From Algoriphagus aestuarii (GTDB lineage Bacteria > Bacteroidota > Bacteroidia > Cytophagales > Cyclobacteriaceae), in the NCBI GenBank assembly GCA_017051695.1, contig JAFIDK010000006.1, forward strand, positions 248,001 through 312,000: a DNA stretch of 64,000 nt, written 5' to 3'. Numbering within the stretch: position 1 is the first letter of the stretch; every line of letters begins with the position of its first letter. The notes beneath the pieces are model-generated. The model made no database searches. It was not told the origin of the DNA and saw nothing but the letters and a program-made list of their open reading frames with translations. The position numbers were made by a program, and so were the translations under genes. This document shows positions 17,252-25,960 of the stretch, piece after piece.

Positions 17252-18487
17252 TTAAATCTTGAGATTTCTGGCCCAGCCTATCAACGGTCCCGCGGACATA
17301 CTTGCGATTATCGCCAGTATCACCAAGCCGATAAACAAAGGTTCTGTCACCAAACCATTTTCCAATGCAATGAGTCCCAGCACAATATCCATACTACCAC
17401 GGGTACTCATCCCTATACCCGCCACGACGGATTCCTTTCGGGAAACTCCTCCTATTCTTCCTCCAAAATATGCTCCGTAATATTTTGTCAACAAGCCAAC
17501 AATAATCACTACACCTACGATTCCTGGATCAAACCCAGTGATAAAGTTGACTTTCAGACCTATGGACACAAAGAAAATAGGAGCAAAAATATTATTGATA
17601 AACTGATGTAGGATCTCTTTGGCTTTTTCGGTCAAATACTCCGAATCCCCAAGGGCAACTCCGATAATAAAGGCTCCGAAAATAGCATGAATCCCAATAA
17701 ATTCGGTAAAGGAAGCTGCTAAAAAACATAAAGCCAATGACAAGGATAGTAAGCCTCCAGGCCAAGCCAGTTTTTTATTGATCCAGGGCAAAACCTTATT
17801 GATCATTCCTTTTCCGATGGTGAGCATCACCAGTGTAAATAGCAAAGTCAATCCTATCGTAGGCCATACCCCCAGACCCTCTGTGCCAGATTCCGAAAGC
17901 GAAAGAATCACGGAAAAAATCAGCCAGCCCAGCACATCTACAATCATGGCAGCTGCTATGATAAGCAAGCCCGAAGAGGTTTTGAAGAGATTGAGATCCA
18001 TTAAGATCCTCGCCACGATCGCCAGACCGGTGATGGAAATAGCCAAACCAAAGAAAGTAGAGGCAACGACCCTGTCATTGATATTTACTCCCAGAAACTC
18101 CGGAAACGCATACGCCACCACAAAACCCGCAATGATCGGCAGCACCATAGAGGCCACAGCGATATAAAGGGCCTTTTTGCCTTGACTCCAGACAATATGT
18201 AACTCTACTTCCAGACCCGCTATAAATAGCAATAAGACAACAGAGATCTGCACAAATCCATCAAAGGCAATATTGGTCATCTCATGAGCGCCAAAGAGGT
18301 ATTCGTGTGCACCTGGAAAGAAATTTCCCAGAATTGTAGGACCGAGTATGATCCCGGCAAATATTTCACCCACCACGGCAGGTTGCTTGAATTTTCTCGC
18401 TATTTCGGCAAAGACTCTTGCCAAAATCAAAATAGATGCAAGCTGGAGGAGCAAATTAATGACCTCCTTGTGGTTTAAAGTTTCCAT
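17252..18487 (-). CDS. Cation:proton antiporter (CPA2/Kef type)
   Basis: A 411-residue membrane protein with 12-13 predicted segments of the Na+/H+ exchanger domain. GEIFAGIILGPTILG near 40-55 and the paired ISITGLAIVARILMDL region are Kef/CPA2 motifs. No C-terminal TrkA-N domain is present, so regulation by NAD(H) through such a domain is lacking. It would exchange K+ or Na+ for protons. It follows the tandem universal stress protein with a six-base gap; many Bacteroidota pair these two gene types, with the USP taken to sense or regulate the transporter. Confidence 0.88.
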   Translation of the reverse strand: METLNHKEVINLLLQLASILILARVFAEIARKFKQPAVVGEIFAGIILGPTILGNFFPGAHEYLFGAHEMTNIAFDGFVQISVVLLLFIAGLEVELHIVWSQGKKALYIAVASMVLPIIAGFVVAYAFPEFLGVNINDRVVASTFFGLAISITGLAIVARILMDLNLFKTSSGLLIIAAAMIVDVLGWLIFSVILSLSESGTEGLGVWPTIGLTLLFTLVMLTIGKGMINKVLPWINKKLAWPGGLLSLSLALCFLAASFTEFIGIHAIFGAFIIGVALGDSEYLTEKAKEILHQFINNIFAPIFFVSIGLKVNFITGFDPGIVGVVIIVGLLTKYYGAYFGGRIGGVSRKESVVAGIGMSTRGSMDIVLGLIALENGLVTEPLFIGLVILAIIASMSAGPLIGWARNLKI

Positions 18488-18493
18488 GGAGGT

Positions 18494-19324
18494 TTAATTT
18501 TTTACGATTAATAAATTACATGGTAAGGTACTCAACAAGTCCTCAAGATCATGGGGGAAAATACGGTCAAAGAAATTCAACTTATGATCATCTCCCACTA
18601 CCAACAAATCTGCATCTATTTTTTCACAGAAACGGGCAAGTTCCACGGCCCACCTACCACCTGTGACTTTTATATTTGGGCGCACATTTCCCAAATCTAT
18701 TTGCTCTAAGATATCTTTCACGTACTTCATTTCATGTTGAACTAATTCACGGCGCGTCTGAGAAACTTCTTGTTCAGAGTCCTCACTGGCCGTCCCCATC
18801 TGTAAGCCATACATCTTGATTTCATTGAGGATATGGACTTGTTCTGCATTAATTTTTTTGGAAAAATCTATCCCCATGGCTATCACATGTGGAGTAATTT
18901 CCAGCTGGGTGCCGTTGATTACGATCTTTTCAAAGACGGTAGAGTCCGGTTTAGGTTCAATTAAAGTCAATACTGAGCAAGGAGCCTTACGGATAATCTT
19001 CCGACCCACAGATCCAAGGTAATAGGTCAGAATACTTTCGTTTTTCAATGCGCCCGCTACTAACAAATCCACCTTTTCATCTCTACAGGCCTCCAGGATC
19101 ATTTTCACAGGCTTTCCCTCTTTCCAGATGATTTTCGTTCTTTCCTTCGAGAGATTTGCCTGGCTGATCACGTCATCCAATTTCGCTTCCAGGTCACTTG
19201 TTTTTTTCCCCACATGGATCAAAACCAATTCTGAACCAAAAAGCAAAACCAGTCTTTTGGTCTCAGCTATTAATGCCTCAACCCTAGGGGAAAAAGCTAT
19301 GGCAAGGGCTATTTTGTGGTACAT
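18494..19324 (-). CDS. Tandem universal stress protein
   Basis: A 276-residue protein with two UspA folds. The frame is open to 19396, but the start is set at ATG 19324 because MYHKIALAIAFSPRVEALI is the usual USP first strand and helix. In the first half the G-x2-G-x9-GS/T ATP loop appears as GALKNESILTYYLGSVGRKI; the second half (from about residue 140) ends LLVVGDDHKLNFFDRIFPHDLEDLL, in which that loop is poorly kept. Cytosolic stress-response or regulatory protein, first gene of the operon with the antiporter. Confidence 0.85.
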   Translation of the reverse strand: MYHKIALAIAFSPRVEALIAETKRLVLLFGSELVLIHVGKKTSDLEAKLDDVISQANLSKERTKIIWKEGKPVKMILEACRDEKVDLLVAGALKNESILTYYLGSVGRKIIRKAPCSVLTLIEPKPDSTVFEKIVINGTQLEITPHVIAMGIDFSKKINAEQVHILNEIKMYGLQMGTASEDSEQEVSQTRRELVQHEMKYVKDILEQIDLGNVRPNIKVTGGRWAVELARFCEKIDADLLVVGDDHKLNFFDRIFPHDLEDLLSTLPCNLLIVKN

Positions 19325-19390
19325 GCTCGTATTTCTATTTTTATGAAATAAGCGAAATTTCCCGATCTGTACAACAACTGTATTGATCTT

Positions 19391-19419
19391 CCCCACTTAT
19401 CCTGAGCAATCCCCACTTA
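19391..19419. repeat. Two CCCCACTTA direct repeats in a divergent promoter region
   Basis: CCCCACTTA at 19391-19399 and 19411-19419, spaced 20 bases (about two helical turns), between the divergent stress-protein operon and the M14 peptidase pair. Possibly an operator for either side. Confidence 0.35.
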
Positions 19420-19538
19420 AGTGTATTTTAGGCAAGCAGAAAAAGTACTTCCCTCAAAATGGATAAAAATTATAAAATTTAAGAGTAAAAGGGGATATTC
19501 CCCTTCTGTTACCAGACACTTAAAAACCCAAACAATTT

Positions 19539-21131
19539 ATGAGAAAACTAATACTAAGTGGCTTACTGATAGGCAGCTTGGGATGGTCAATCGGTGCAAA
19601 AGCCCAATCCGATTATCCCACTCTGAGTCAAGTAAACCAACGTTTACAGAAAATCGGATCCAATGCTTCCGCTGATCTTACTTCCCTTACGAAAACTGAA
19701 GGAGGGAAAGATATCTGGGTTCTGAAAATAGGAACAGGCGAAGTCGACAACAAGCCAGCCATAGCCGTGGTAGGCGGAGCGGAAGGTTATCATGTGACGA
19801 GCGTGGAACTTGCTATTCAATTTGCTGAGAAGTTGGTTTCGGAGCATGCCGAGGCTTTGGAATCCACCACTTTTTATGTATTTCCAAACATGTCTCCTGA
19901 TGCTTACGCCCAGTACCATGAGGCCTTGAAATACGAAAGAAGAGGAAATGCCGTGTCAGTGGATCATGATAGAGACGGAAAAGCCGGCGACAATGGCTAT
20001 ACGGATTTGGATGGAAACGGGATGATCACTTGGATGCGTGTAGAAGATCCGATGGGAGAATTTGTGATTTCTAAAGACGATGAAAGGGTAATGGTAAAGG
20101 CAGACCGTGCCAAAGGGGAGGCGGGAACGCATTCCTTATACCGAGAGTCAAAAGATGATGATCATGACGGAAAATTTGCAGAAGATTTAACGGAAGGCAT
20201 CGCATTCAACAAGTCTTTGACCTATAAATTCCCGGTTTTTGAGCCTTTGGCAGGAGATATCCCAGTTTCGCAAAAAGAGTCCAGAGCGCTTTTGGATTAC
20301 CTTTTTGATCAGTGGAACATTTTCGCATTCGTTACATTTTCTCCGGCAAATAATCTTTCTTCTCCATTGAAATACAATGCTGGAGATGCCAGAAAACGAA
20401 TTGTGACCTCCATTCTTGAAAAAGATCAAGCGATCAACGCGATGGTTTCTGGGGTTTACAATGAGACCATCTCAGAAAAGGCTTTCCAACAAACCAATCA
20501 GGGAACTGACGGGGACTTTTTCCAATGGGCTTACTTTCACTTTGGTAGACTAAGTTTCGGCACTCCTGGCTATTGGACACCGGAATTCAAAGGAAAAACC
20601 AACCCGGATGAAAACTATCTGGCTTGGGCAGATTCACTTGGCTGGAACAATGTTTATACTCCTTGGAAAGAAATCCAACATCCTGATTTCCCTGGAAAAA
20701 AAGTGGAAGTCGGTGGGATCAATCCATTTGTAATGGCAAACGCACCATTTGACCAAGTAGAGAAAATCGCTGCTGAGCATACTGATTTCATTCTAAAATT
20801 GGCAGAAATGCAGCCAAAACTGGAAATCCACAATATCAAAGTAGAAGATATCGGAAACGGTCTGACAAGGATTTCTGCAGATTTATTTAATAACTCACCG
20901 ATTCCAACCCACTCCCAAATGGGAGAACGATCCAGATGGCTTCGAAAAGTCAGAGTGGATATACAGGCTCCTGTAGAACGCCTAGTTTCAGGAGCTAAGA
21001 TCCAGTTGATCGATGCGATTGGGGCATATGAAAAAGTACCCTTAAGCTGGATCGTCAAAGGAAAAGGAGATGTTTCAGTGAAAGCTGGAGCTTCCCATGC
21101 CGGATTTACAGAAACGACTTTCAAACTCTAA
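19539..21131 (+). CDS. M14 carboxypeptidase-like protein without catalytic residues
   Basis: A 530-residue exported protein (signal peptide about 1-22, IGAKAQ) with the M14 zinc carboxypeptidase fold and a C-terminal beta domain. Aligned by eye with the next gene, the zinc motif HxxE is inverted to Glu82-Gly-Tyr-His85. The third ligand His is replaced by the Ser268-Pro269 region (VTFSPANN), the NRD arginine is Lys225, and the catalytic Glu is lost (the FTYSNE region reads SFGTPGY). It is therefore probably a pseudoenzyme or has altered chemistry. Asp-rich loops DHDRDGKAGDNG and DLDGNG resemble calcium sites. Twelve bases separate it from the active paralogue, so they are co-transcribed and may form a complex. 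Confidence 0.82.
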   Translation: MRKLILSGLLIGSLGWSIGAKAQSDYPTLSQVNQRLQKIGSNASADLTSLTKTEGGKDIWVLKIGTGEVDNKPAIAVVGGAEGYHVTSVELAIQFAEKLVSEHAEALESTTFYVFPNMSPDAYAQYHEALKYERRGNAVSVDHDRDGKAGDNGYTDLDGNGMITWMRVEDPMGEFVISKDDERVMVKADRAKGEAGTHSLYRESKDDDHDGKFAEDLTEGIAFNKSLTYKFPVFEPLAGDIPVSQKESRALLDYLFDQWNIFAFVTFSPANNLSSPLKYNAGDARKRIVTSILEKDQAINAMVSGVYNETISEKAFQQTNQGTDGDFFQWAYFHFGRLSFGTPGYWTPEFKGKTNPDENYLAWADSLGWNNVYTPWKEIQHPDFPGKKVEVGGINPFVMANAPFDQVEKIAAEHTDFILKLAEMQPKLEIHNIKVEDIGNGLTRISADLFNNSPIPTHSQMGERSRWLRKVRVDIQAPVERLVSGAKIQLIDAIGAYEKVPLSWIVKGKGDVSVKAGASHAGFTETTFKL

Positions 21132-21143
21132 TCTCTAAAACTC

Positions 21144-22877
21144 ATGAAAACAACAAAATTAATCGTTGGGCTGGCTTTTAGTGCTTTGAGTCTAACCACC
21201 CTACCTACACAAGCTCAGGAGAAATTCTTCCAGGCAGTAGGAACTCCATACAATCCAAAAGTAGAAATAGCTTTCAACCGCTATTATACTTACGAAGGCT
21301 TGGTGGACAACATGAAGAAAATCGCAGCAGCCCATCCAGACATTGCGAAAATCGAATCAATTGGCAAGTCCTATGAAGGACGTGATATGATGACATTGAC
21401 GATCACGGATTTTTCAACAGGTAAAGACACAGACAAGCCTGCTATGTGGATTGACGGAAATATTCACTCTAACGAAATCCAAGGAGGTGAATTCTCTTTG
21501 TACGCAGCATGGTATTTGACAGAAATGCACGCGGACAACGAGTTCATTCAGCAGCTATTGAAGGATAAAACCTTCTACATTACGCCTACGATCAATCCAG
21601 ATGCTAGAAACGACTTCTTCAACCAACCAAACACCGCTAACTCTCCGAGATCCGGCATGATGGTTTTGGATAATGACGGGGATGGAATGAATGGAGAAGA
21701 TGGCATGGACGATCTCGATGGGGATGGACACATTACCATGATGATCAGAAAATCACCTACTGGTAGATACATCAAAGACCCTCAGGACCCAAGAAAACTG
21801 ATCATGGTGGGTGCCGATAAAGTCGGCGAATACGAAATGCTGGGACAAGAAGGTACAGATGGAGATGGTGACGGCAGAGTCAATGACGATGGCGTGGGCT
21901 ATTACGATCCAAATAGAGATTGGGGCTGGAACTGGCAGCCTGACTACATTCAAAGAGGTGCTTTGAGATATCCATTTACCCTACCTGAAAACCGCAATAT
22001 CATGGAGTTCGTGATGAAGCATCCGAATATTGCGGGAGCACAAAGTTTCCACAATTCAGGCGGTATGATCTTGAGAGGTCCTGGAGCAGAAGAAGATGTC
22101 AGCACTTACAACAGAGAGGATATCAGGATCTATGATGCCATCGCTTCAAAAGGCGAAGAAATGATCCCAGGCTACAGATACCTGACAGTTTACAAGGATT
22201 TATATTCCGTTTTTGGAGGCGAATTGGATTGGTTTTATGGCACCAGAGGTGTTTTCACTTATTCCAATGAGCTGATGAACTCCTATTTGTACTTCCATAA
22301 AGCTTCTCAGGGAAGAAGTCAGGATGAAATGTTTGAAGTTGACGAACTACTGACAATGGGAGATGCTTTTGTCATGTGGCATGAATACGAGCACCCACAG
22401 TTTGGAACTGTGGAAATAGGTGGTTTCAAAAAGACTTTTGGGAGAGCTCATCCTGGCTTTTTATTGGAGCAAGATGCCCATAGAAATGCAGCTTTCACGA
22501 TTTACCATGCCTATCATACCCCAAAACTTTCGGTATTGGATGTCAAAGAAGAAGACTTGGGCGGTGGGTTAAAATCAATTACAGCGACGATTTTCAATGA
22601 AAGATTAATGCCTACGCATGCCAGTCAGGATCTGAAGCATAACATCGAAAGACCAGATTATGTAACTATCTCTGGAGCAAAAGTGGTTGCTGGATTTGTG
22701 GTAGAAGATGAAGATTTCAAGAAGTTCAGCGAGCAAAAAATGAATCCTGAAAAAATTGCAGTGGAAAATATCCCTGGCATGACTGGCGTCAAAGTTAAAT
22801 GGATTGTTTCCTCAGCTTCTAACTATACCATCACAGTCGATTCTGCCAAAGGCGGAAAAGCAAGTTGGAAAAAGTAA
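21144..22877 (+). CDS. Secreted M14 family zinc carboxypeptidase
   Basis: A 577-residue secreted peptidase with signal peptide 1-24 (LPTQAQ). The catalytic set is complete: His108-x-x-Glu111 (GNIHSNE), NPD at 151-153, NRD at 257-259 for substrate carboxylate binding, the third ligand His303 (QSFHNSGG) and catalytic Glu376 (FTYSNE). Inserted between these are calcium-type acidic loops (DNDGDGMNGEDG, DLDGDG, DGDGDGRVNDDG). A beta-rich C-terminal domain follows from about 480. It would remove C-terminal residues from peptides or act on cell-wall peptides. Second gene of the pair; a terminator follows. Confidence 0.93.
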   Translation: MKTTKLIVGLAFSALSLTTLPTQAQEKFFQAVGTPYNPKVEIAFNRYYTYEGLVDNMKKIAAAHPDIAKIESIGKSYEGRDMMTLTITDFSTGKDTDKPAMWIDGNIHSNEIQGGEFSLYAAWYLTEMHADNEFIQQLLKDKTFYITPTINPDARNDFFNQPNTANSPRSGMMVLDNDGDGMNGEDGMDDLDGDGHITMMIRKSPTGRYIKDPQDPRKLIMVGADKVGEYEMLGQEGTDGDGDGRVNDDGVGYYDPNRDWGWNWQPDYIQRGALRYPFTLPENRNIMEFVMKHPNIAGAQSFHNSGGMILRGPGAEEDVSTYNREDIRIYDAIASKGEEMIPGYRYLTVYKDLYSVFGGELDWFYGTRGVFTYSNELMNSYLYFHKASQGRSQDEMFEVDELLTMGDAFVMWHEYEHPQFGTVEIGGFKKTFGRAHPGFLLEQDAHRNAAFTIYHAYHTPKLSVLDVKEEDLGGGLKSITATIFNERLMPTHASQDLKHNIERPDYVTISGAKVVAGFVVEDEDFKKFSEQKMNPEKIAVENIPGMTGVKVKWIVSSASNYTITVDSAKGGKASWKK

Positions 22878-22897
22878 TCAGTAAAAATTCAAGATCA

Positions 22898-22933
22898 TCA
22901 AAAAGCCTCGGTAGTTACCGGGGCTTTTCTTTT
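22898..22933 (+). terminator. Terminator of the M14 peptidase operon
   Basis: AAAAGCC...GGCTTTT stem with an inner CGGTAGTTACCG palindrome, followed by TCTTTTTT. Confidence 0.8.
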
Positions 22934-23003
22934 TTGGAAATTGGCTTCCAGATTGTACTAGTTTCTATAAAAATCAGTTTTCAACATTTAACCCATACAA
23001 GCA

Positions 23004-23252
23004 ATGTCTAAAAAACATGGCCCAAGTATCAAAAACAGTGATCAGTACGAAGCTTTACTAGACCAAGGCATGAGCAAAGAAAAAGCTGCCAGGATATCCA
23101 ATGACCCCGATTCGGGCAAAAAAGGCGGCAAAGCAAAAGATTATGAGCAAAGGACTAAAAAGGAACTGTATCAAAAAGCCAAAGAGGTGGGAATTCCAAA
23201 TCGAAGTAAGATGAGCAAAAAAGAACTCATCTATGCATTGCGCAACAATTGA
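23004..23252 (+). CDS. Small basic protein with Rho-N/SAP-like domain
   Basis: An 82-residue lysine-rich protein. The N-terminal half (QYEALLDQGMSKEKAARISN) and the GKKGGK linker are typical of the small DUF7218-like proteins. The C-terminal half TKKELYQKAKEVGIPNRSKMSKKELIYALRN is a Rho-termination-factor N-terminal / SAP-like helix-turn-helix that usually binds nucleic acid. Cytosolic; probably a nucleoid or stress-related protein. It is monocistronic, with its own upstream gap and no strong terminator seen. Confidence 0.72.
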   Translation: MSKKHGPSIKNSDQYEALLDQGMSKEKAARISNDPDSGKKGGKAKDYEQRTKKELYQKAKEVGIPNRSKMSKKELIYALRNN

Positions 23253-23310
23253 GTTAGTGAAAAGCCACAATACCTTTGGCGTTTAGTAGCATTTCTCTGG
23301 ATTTCGAAAC

Positions 23311-23342
23311 AAAAAAATCCCGTTCCTTTTCAGAAACGGGAT
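23311..23342 (-). terminator. Terminator of the small secreted protein gene
   Basis: ATCCCGTT pairs with AACGGGAT; the minus strand then runs into seven Ts. Confidence 0.8.
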
Positions 23343-23364
23343 TCGATAAATAATAGCTGGTAAA

Positions 23365-23928
23365 TTAAAGGCTAGTCACATAAGATTCGAAACCGCTACC
23401 AGTAGACACTTTGAAAGTGATGTTTCCGCTTGGCTTAGCGATATCGTAGATTTTGTGAAGACCTTGAGGATTGTCGATTTTTTCTGTATGGATCAAGTGA
23501 TCACCGTCAAAGATAGAAACCAACACTTCTTTAGCTTCTAGGTTGCTTACCAACAATCTGTACTTGTTGTCACTCATTTTAGAAACTCTAGAGAATACAG
23601 CAGGAGCTTCTGCCACGAAAGTATCGAAAGAAGCTGTTCTCAAAACACCTGATTCGTCCAATACTTCTACTTGGTAAGTTCCTTCAGGAAGAGCATTCAA
23701 GTCATATCTCTTAGCAAATGCTTCTTCTTTGTTGATTTTGTCTCTCATCACCAATCTGTCTTCAGAATCGGTGATTTTTACGATCACAGTACCTTGTGGT
23801 ACAGCAGCATAAGATACTGCCACCTTTTTAGCTTCAGTCTGTCTGATGCTGACGATTTTGTCTTTGTCTGTTGCAAATGCTCCTGTTGCGATCCCCGCAG
23901 CAAAAAGCAAAGAGAATAATTTTTTCAT
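23365..23928 (-). CDS. Small secreted beta-sandwich protein
   Basis: A 187-residue exported protein of unknown function. The frame extends upstream to 23988, but ATG 23928 gives a clear signal peptide, MKKLFSLLFAAGIATGAFA. The mature part has two similar beta-sandwich segments: the first with LPEGTYQVEVLDESG, the second with PSGNITFKVSTGSG ending at the C-terminus. These resemble the secretion-tail-like modules common in Bacteroidota. It has a strong promoter at 24052-24082, a 115-base leader and its own terminator, so it is probably well expressed. The protein is lysine-rich and small; an extracellular or periplasmic structural role is possible. Confidence 0.75.
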   Translation of the reverse strand: MKKLFSLLFAAGIATGAFATDKDKIVSIRQTEAKKVAVSYAAVPQGTVIVKITDSEDRLVMRDKINKEEAFAKRYDLNALPEGTYQVEVLDESGVLRTASFDTFVAEAPAVFSRVSKMSDNKYRLLVSNLEAKEVLVSIFDGDHLIHTEKIDNPQGLHKIYDIAKPSGNITFKVSTGSGFESYVTSL

Positions 23929-23941
23929 TTTAATAATTGGT

Positions 23942-24040
23942 TTAATAGGTTTTAGATTCTTCGTGTAACCGCTGGATGGCTGTTCCATCTAGTGGGGATA
24001 TTTTGGGGTTACAGGGTCTGTCTAGATCTTGTCCGGACAT
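23942..24040 (-). CDS. Possible 32-residue leader peptide
   Basis: An open frame from ATG 24040 to TAA 23942-23944, lying entirely in the mRNA leader between the promoter and ATG 23928, ending 13 bases before the next ATG. It has no signal peptide or recognisable attenuator codon run. It may be chance. Confidence 0.2.
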   Translation of the reverse strand: MSGQDLDRPCNPKISPLDGTAIQRLHEESKTY

Positions 24041-24051
24041 TGTTTACTCTA

Positions 24052-24082
24052 CAAAGGTAGCTAACGGAATCTATTTTGCAAA
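24052..24082 (-). promoter_or_regulatory. Strong Bacteroidota-type promoter
   Basis: On the minus strand TTTG (24079-24082), 19 bases, then TACCTTTG (24052-24059): an exact match to the TTTG-N19-TAnnTTTG consensus. It drives the secreted-protein gene at 23365-23928. The rest of the gap to 24421 is AT-rich with several CGAT-centred half-sites (around 24108-24182) and no gene that I can support. Confidence 0.75.
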
Positions 24083-24421
24083 TGTTTCAACAAAAAATAC
24101 TTTTCATTATCGATTTCGTAAGATTTTTAACGATTTGTTAACGATAACATATTTTACTTTCGCTATCGATTGCGAGAATCGTTTCATTTTGATTTTTACC
24201 ATTTTAACAAAATATACATGATGTTTAAATAGATTTTTCAGAATAATGTATGCACATCAAATAACTATTTCTCATGAAAAATGATGAAAATTTTGTGAAA
24301 AAAAATTTAAAAAAAGTTTTCAATCTGTTAGAAATCATCCCTTTCCTGAAGATTTTTATGTAAAATCTTACTGAACAGGTTCCATACACAACCCGATTTC
24401 CAAGCCAAATTTTGATTTTAA

Positions 24422-24455
24422 CAAAAAAAAGAGCTGACATTATTCATATCAGCTC
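24422..24455 (-). terminator. Terminator of the ECF sigma operon
   Basis: GAGCTGA pairs with TCAGCTC and is followed by nine Ts on the minus strand, just after the last DUF4252 gene. Confidence 0.82.
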
Positions 24456-24478
24456 AGGTAAACCTTCAAGACTATTGT

Positions 24479-24961
24479 TTAATGGATTCCTTTGCTAGTG
24501 GCCCTTGCTACAGTTTCGGAATCAAATTGGCCTTTGAGTTCTACGACCATGAGATCTCCCTCATCCCCTCCTACCATCACCACTAAATCAGAAATGGTAT
24601 TTCCACCTTTTGAGTAAACCAATACTCCGCCTTTTCCCTCAGCCGCCTCCATTAAGAGTTCATATCGCTCTTTTTCCAGACCTTTCTGCAAAGCTTTAAA
24701 CTCAAGTCTATTGGCATCGGCATGGTCGGGCAAGGTGAAAAAATTCAATTTCTCAACAGATTTTGCGACAGCAGCCATGTCATTCTTATCCATGTCTATT
24801 TTAAAGCCGTCAGCAAAATTCATGAAGTTGCCTCCCAACTCCAGATGGAAAAAGTCATCATCCGCTTTATACTTTTCATAAAGGGCCTTTACACTTTTAC
24901 TTTGTGCCTGCACAGTCATGACCGCTCCGATCAGCGCCAATGTTAAAATCAATTTTTTCAT
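24479..24961 (-). CDS. DUF4252 secreted protein (copy 1)
   Basis: A 160-residue exported protein (signal peptide MKKLILTLALIGAVMTVQAQ) of the DUF4252 family. The pattern is a helical region, FMNFADGFKIDM, LMEAAEGKGGVLVYSKGGNTISDLVVMVGGDEGDLMVVELKGQF: a beta strand pair common to the family. Function unknown; the family typically follows an ECF sigma factor and an anti-sigma-like gene, as here. Last gene of the operon, 20 bases after its paralogue. Confidence 0.82.
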   Translation of the reverse strand: MKKLILTLALIGAVMTVQAQSKSVKALYEKYKADDDFFHLELGGNFMNFADGFKIDMDKNDMAAVAKSVEKLNFFTLPDHADANRLEFKALQKGLEKERYELLMEAAEGKGGVLVYSKGGNTISDLVVMVGGDEGDLMVVELKGQFDSETVARATSKGIH

Positions 24962-24981
24962 TTTATAAGTAGGTTTAGTTT

Positions 24982-25527
24982 TTATTTATTTCCTTTTGAC
25001 CCTTTACTTCCCTTGCCATAGACATCCATTCCCGGTATATCTGTTTTATCCGCAAGCATATTTAAATCTTCGTAGGTAAAATTCCCAAGCATGGACAAAA
25101 GAGTAAAATCTCCTTTATCACCTGATATCATTAAAAGTTCCTTTACAAGACCACCCTCCTCTCGCACCAAAAACTTGAGACTGGATCCTTTATCCTGTAC
25201 ATCCATCAACTCTTCGTATTTATTTTTGGTCAGTGTCCCCAAGGCCTCTTTATAAAACGTCAGACCATTTACCTCATCGGAGCTTAGAATTCTTATGCCT
25301 TTCACTTTTTGTATCAGTTCTCCAAGTTCTTTCGATTCCGCATCTGTACCGGAGTTATTCTTCAGAAACCCACCAGCCATGCTCATCATTTTCGGGGAGA
25401 TATATACCCTGGAGAAGCGATCATCCTCCATATAACTGGAGAAAAACTTCTGTATGGCATCATCCTGGGCCTGTACCTTAATGACCAATGCCATGAGCAA
25501 AATGGGAAGTATCAATATCTTTTTCAT
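24982..25527 (-). CDS. DUF4252 secreted protein (copy 2)
   Basis: A 181-residue exported protein (signal MKKILILPILLMALVIKVQAQ). It shares with copy 1 the pattern of an N-terminal helix, the FLVREEGGLVKELLMISGDKGDFTLLSMLGNF strand pair (broader match from 135 to 165) and the LMDVQDKGSS segment. The C-terminus adds a glycine/lysine tail, YGKGSKGSKGNK. It lies four bases after the anti-sigma-like gene stop. Perhaps a target or envelope effector of the sigma factor; that is inferred from position only. Confidence 0.82.
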   Translation of the reverse strand: MKKILILPILLMALVIKVQAQDDAIQKFFSSYMEDDRFSRVYISPKMMSMAGGFLKNNSGTDAESKELGELIQKVKGIRILSSDEVNGLTFYKEALGTLTKNKYEELMDVQDKGSSLKFLVREEGGLVKELLMISGDKGDFTLLSMLGNFTYEDLNMLADKTDIPGMDVYGKGSKGSKGNK

Positions 25528-25531
25528 GATT

Positions 25532-25960
25532 CTATTTTTTTATAGTCCCAAATAGTTGGTTCGTCGTGTTTAAATATTTCAGTTCATTCATCACTTCCAT
25601 TTGTGATTGGCCTTTCGCCATATTCGTACGGATCAAAGCAAAGGCCTGCATGACTTCTTCATAAGCCTGTTTTTCCTCCTGGTTTTTCTCATAGACTCTC
25701 CAGCCTACAAAAGATGCAGTGAAAATGGCTACGGATGCCGCCCAACTCATCCACTGTGGATTGATTTTCCTGACTTTGGCTTTTGGCATTGTCAGGTTTT
25801 CTGGACCTTCCTGACTGTAGGATTCCAGCAAGCCAAAAAAGCTTCTCTCTTCCTCAAAGTCCCGATGGGATTTTAGCAATGACTTTAATTCTTGCTCCTC
25901 AGCTAAGGAAGTTGCTCCTTCCCAGTATTTTTCCAATAATCTTTCTATCCTTTCCTTCAT
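25532..25960 (-). CDS. Anti-sigma-factor-like membrane protein
   Basis: A 142-residue protein with a cytosolic N-terminal helical region containing the typical ECF-partner start (LLEKYWEGATSLAEEQELKSLL), one membrane segment at about 71-88 (WAASVAIFTASFVGWRVY), and a helical periplasmic tail. The start codon overlaps the sigma-factor stop by four bases. Position and layout suggest that it holds the ECF sigma factor at the membrane. No zinc-binding ZAS motif (HxxxCxxC) is seen, so it is a non-ZAS form. Confidence 0.7.
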   Translation of the reverse strand: MKERIERLLEKYWEGATSLAEEQELKSLLKSHRDFEEERSFFGLLESYSQEGPENLTMPKAKVRKINPQWMSWAASVAIFTASFVGWRVYEKNQEEKQAYEEVMQAFALIRTNMAKGQSQMEVMNELKYLNTTNQLFGTIKK

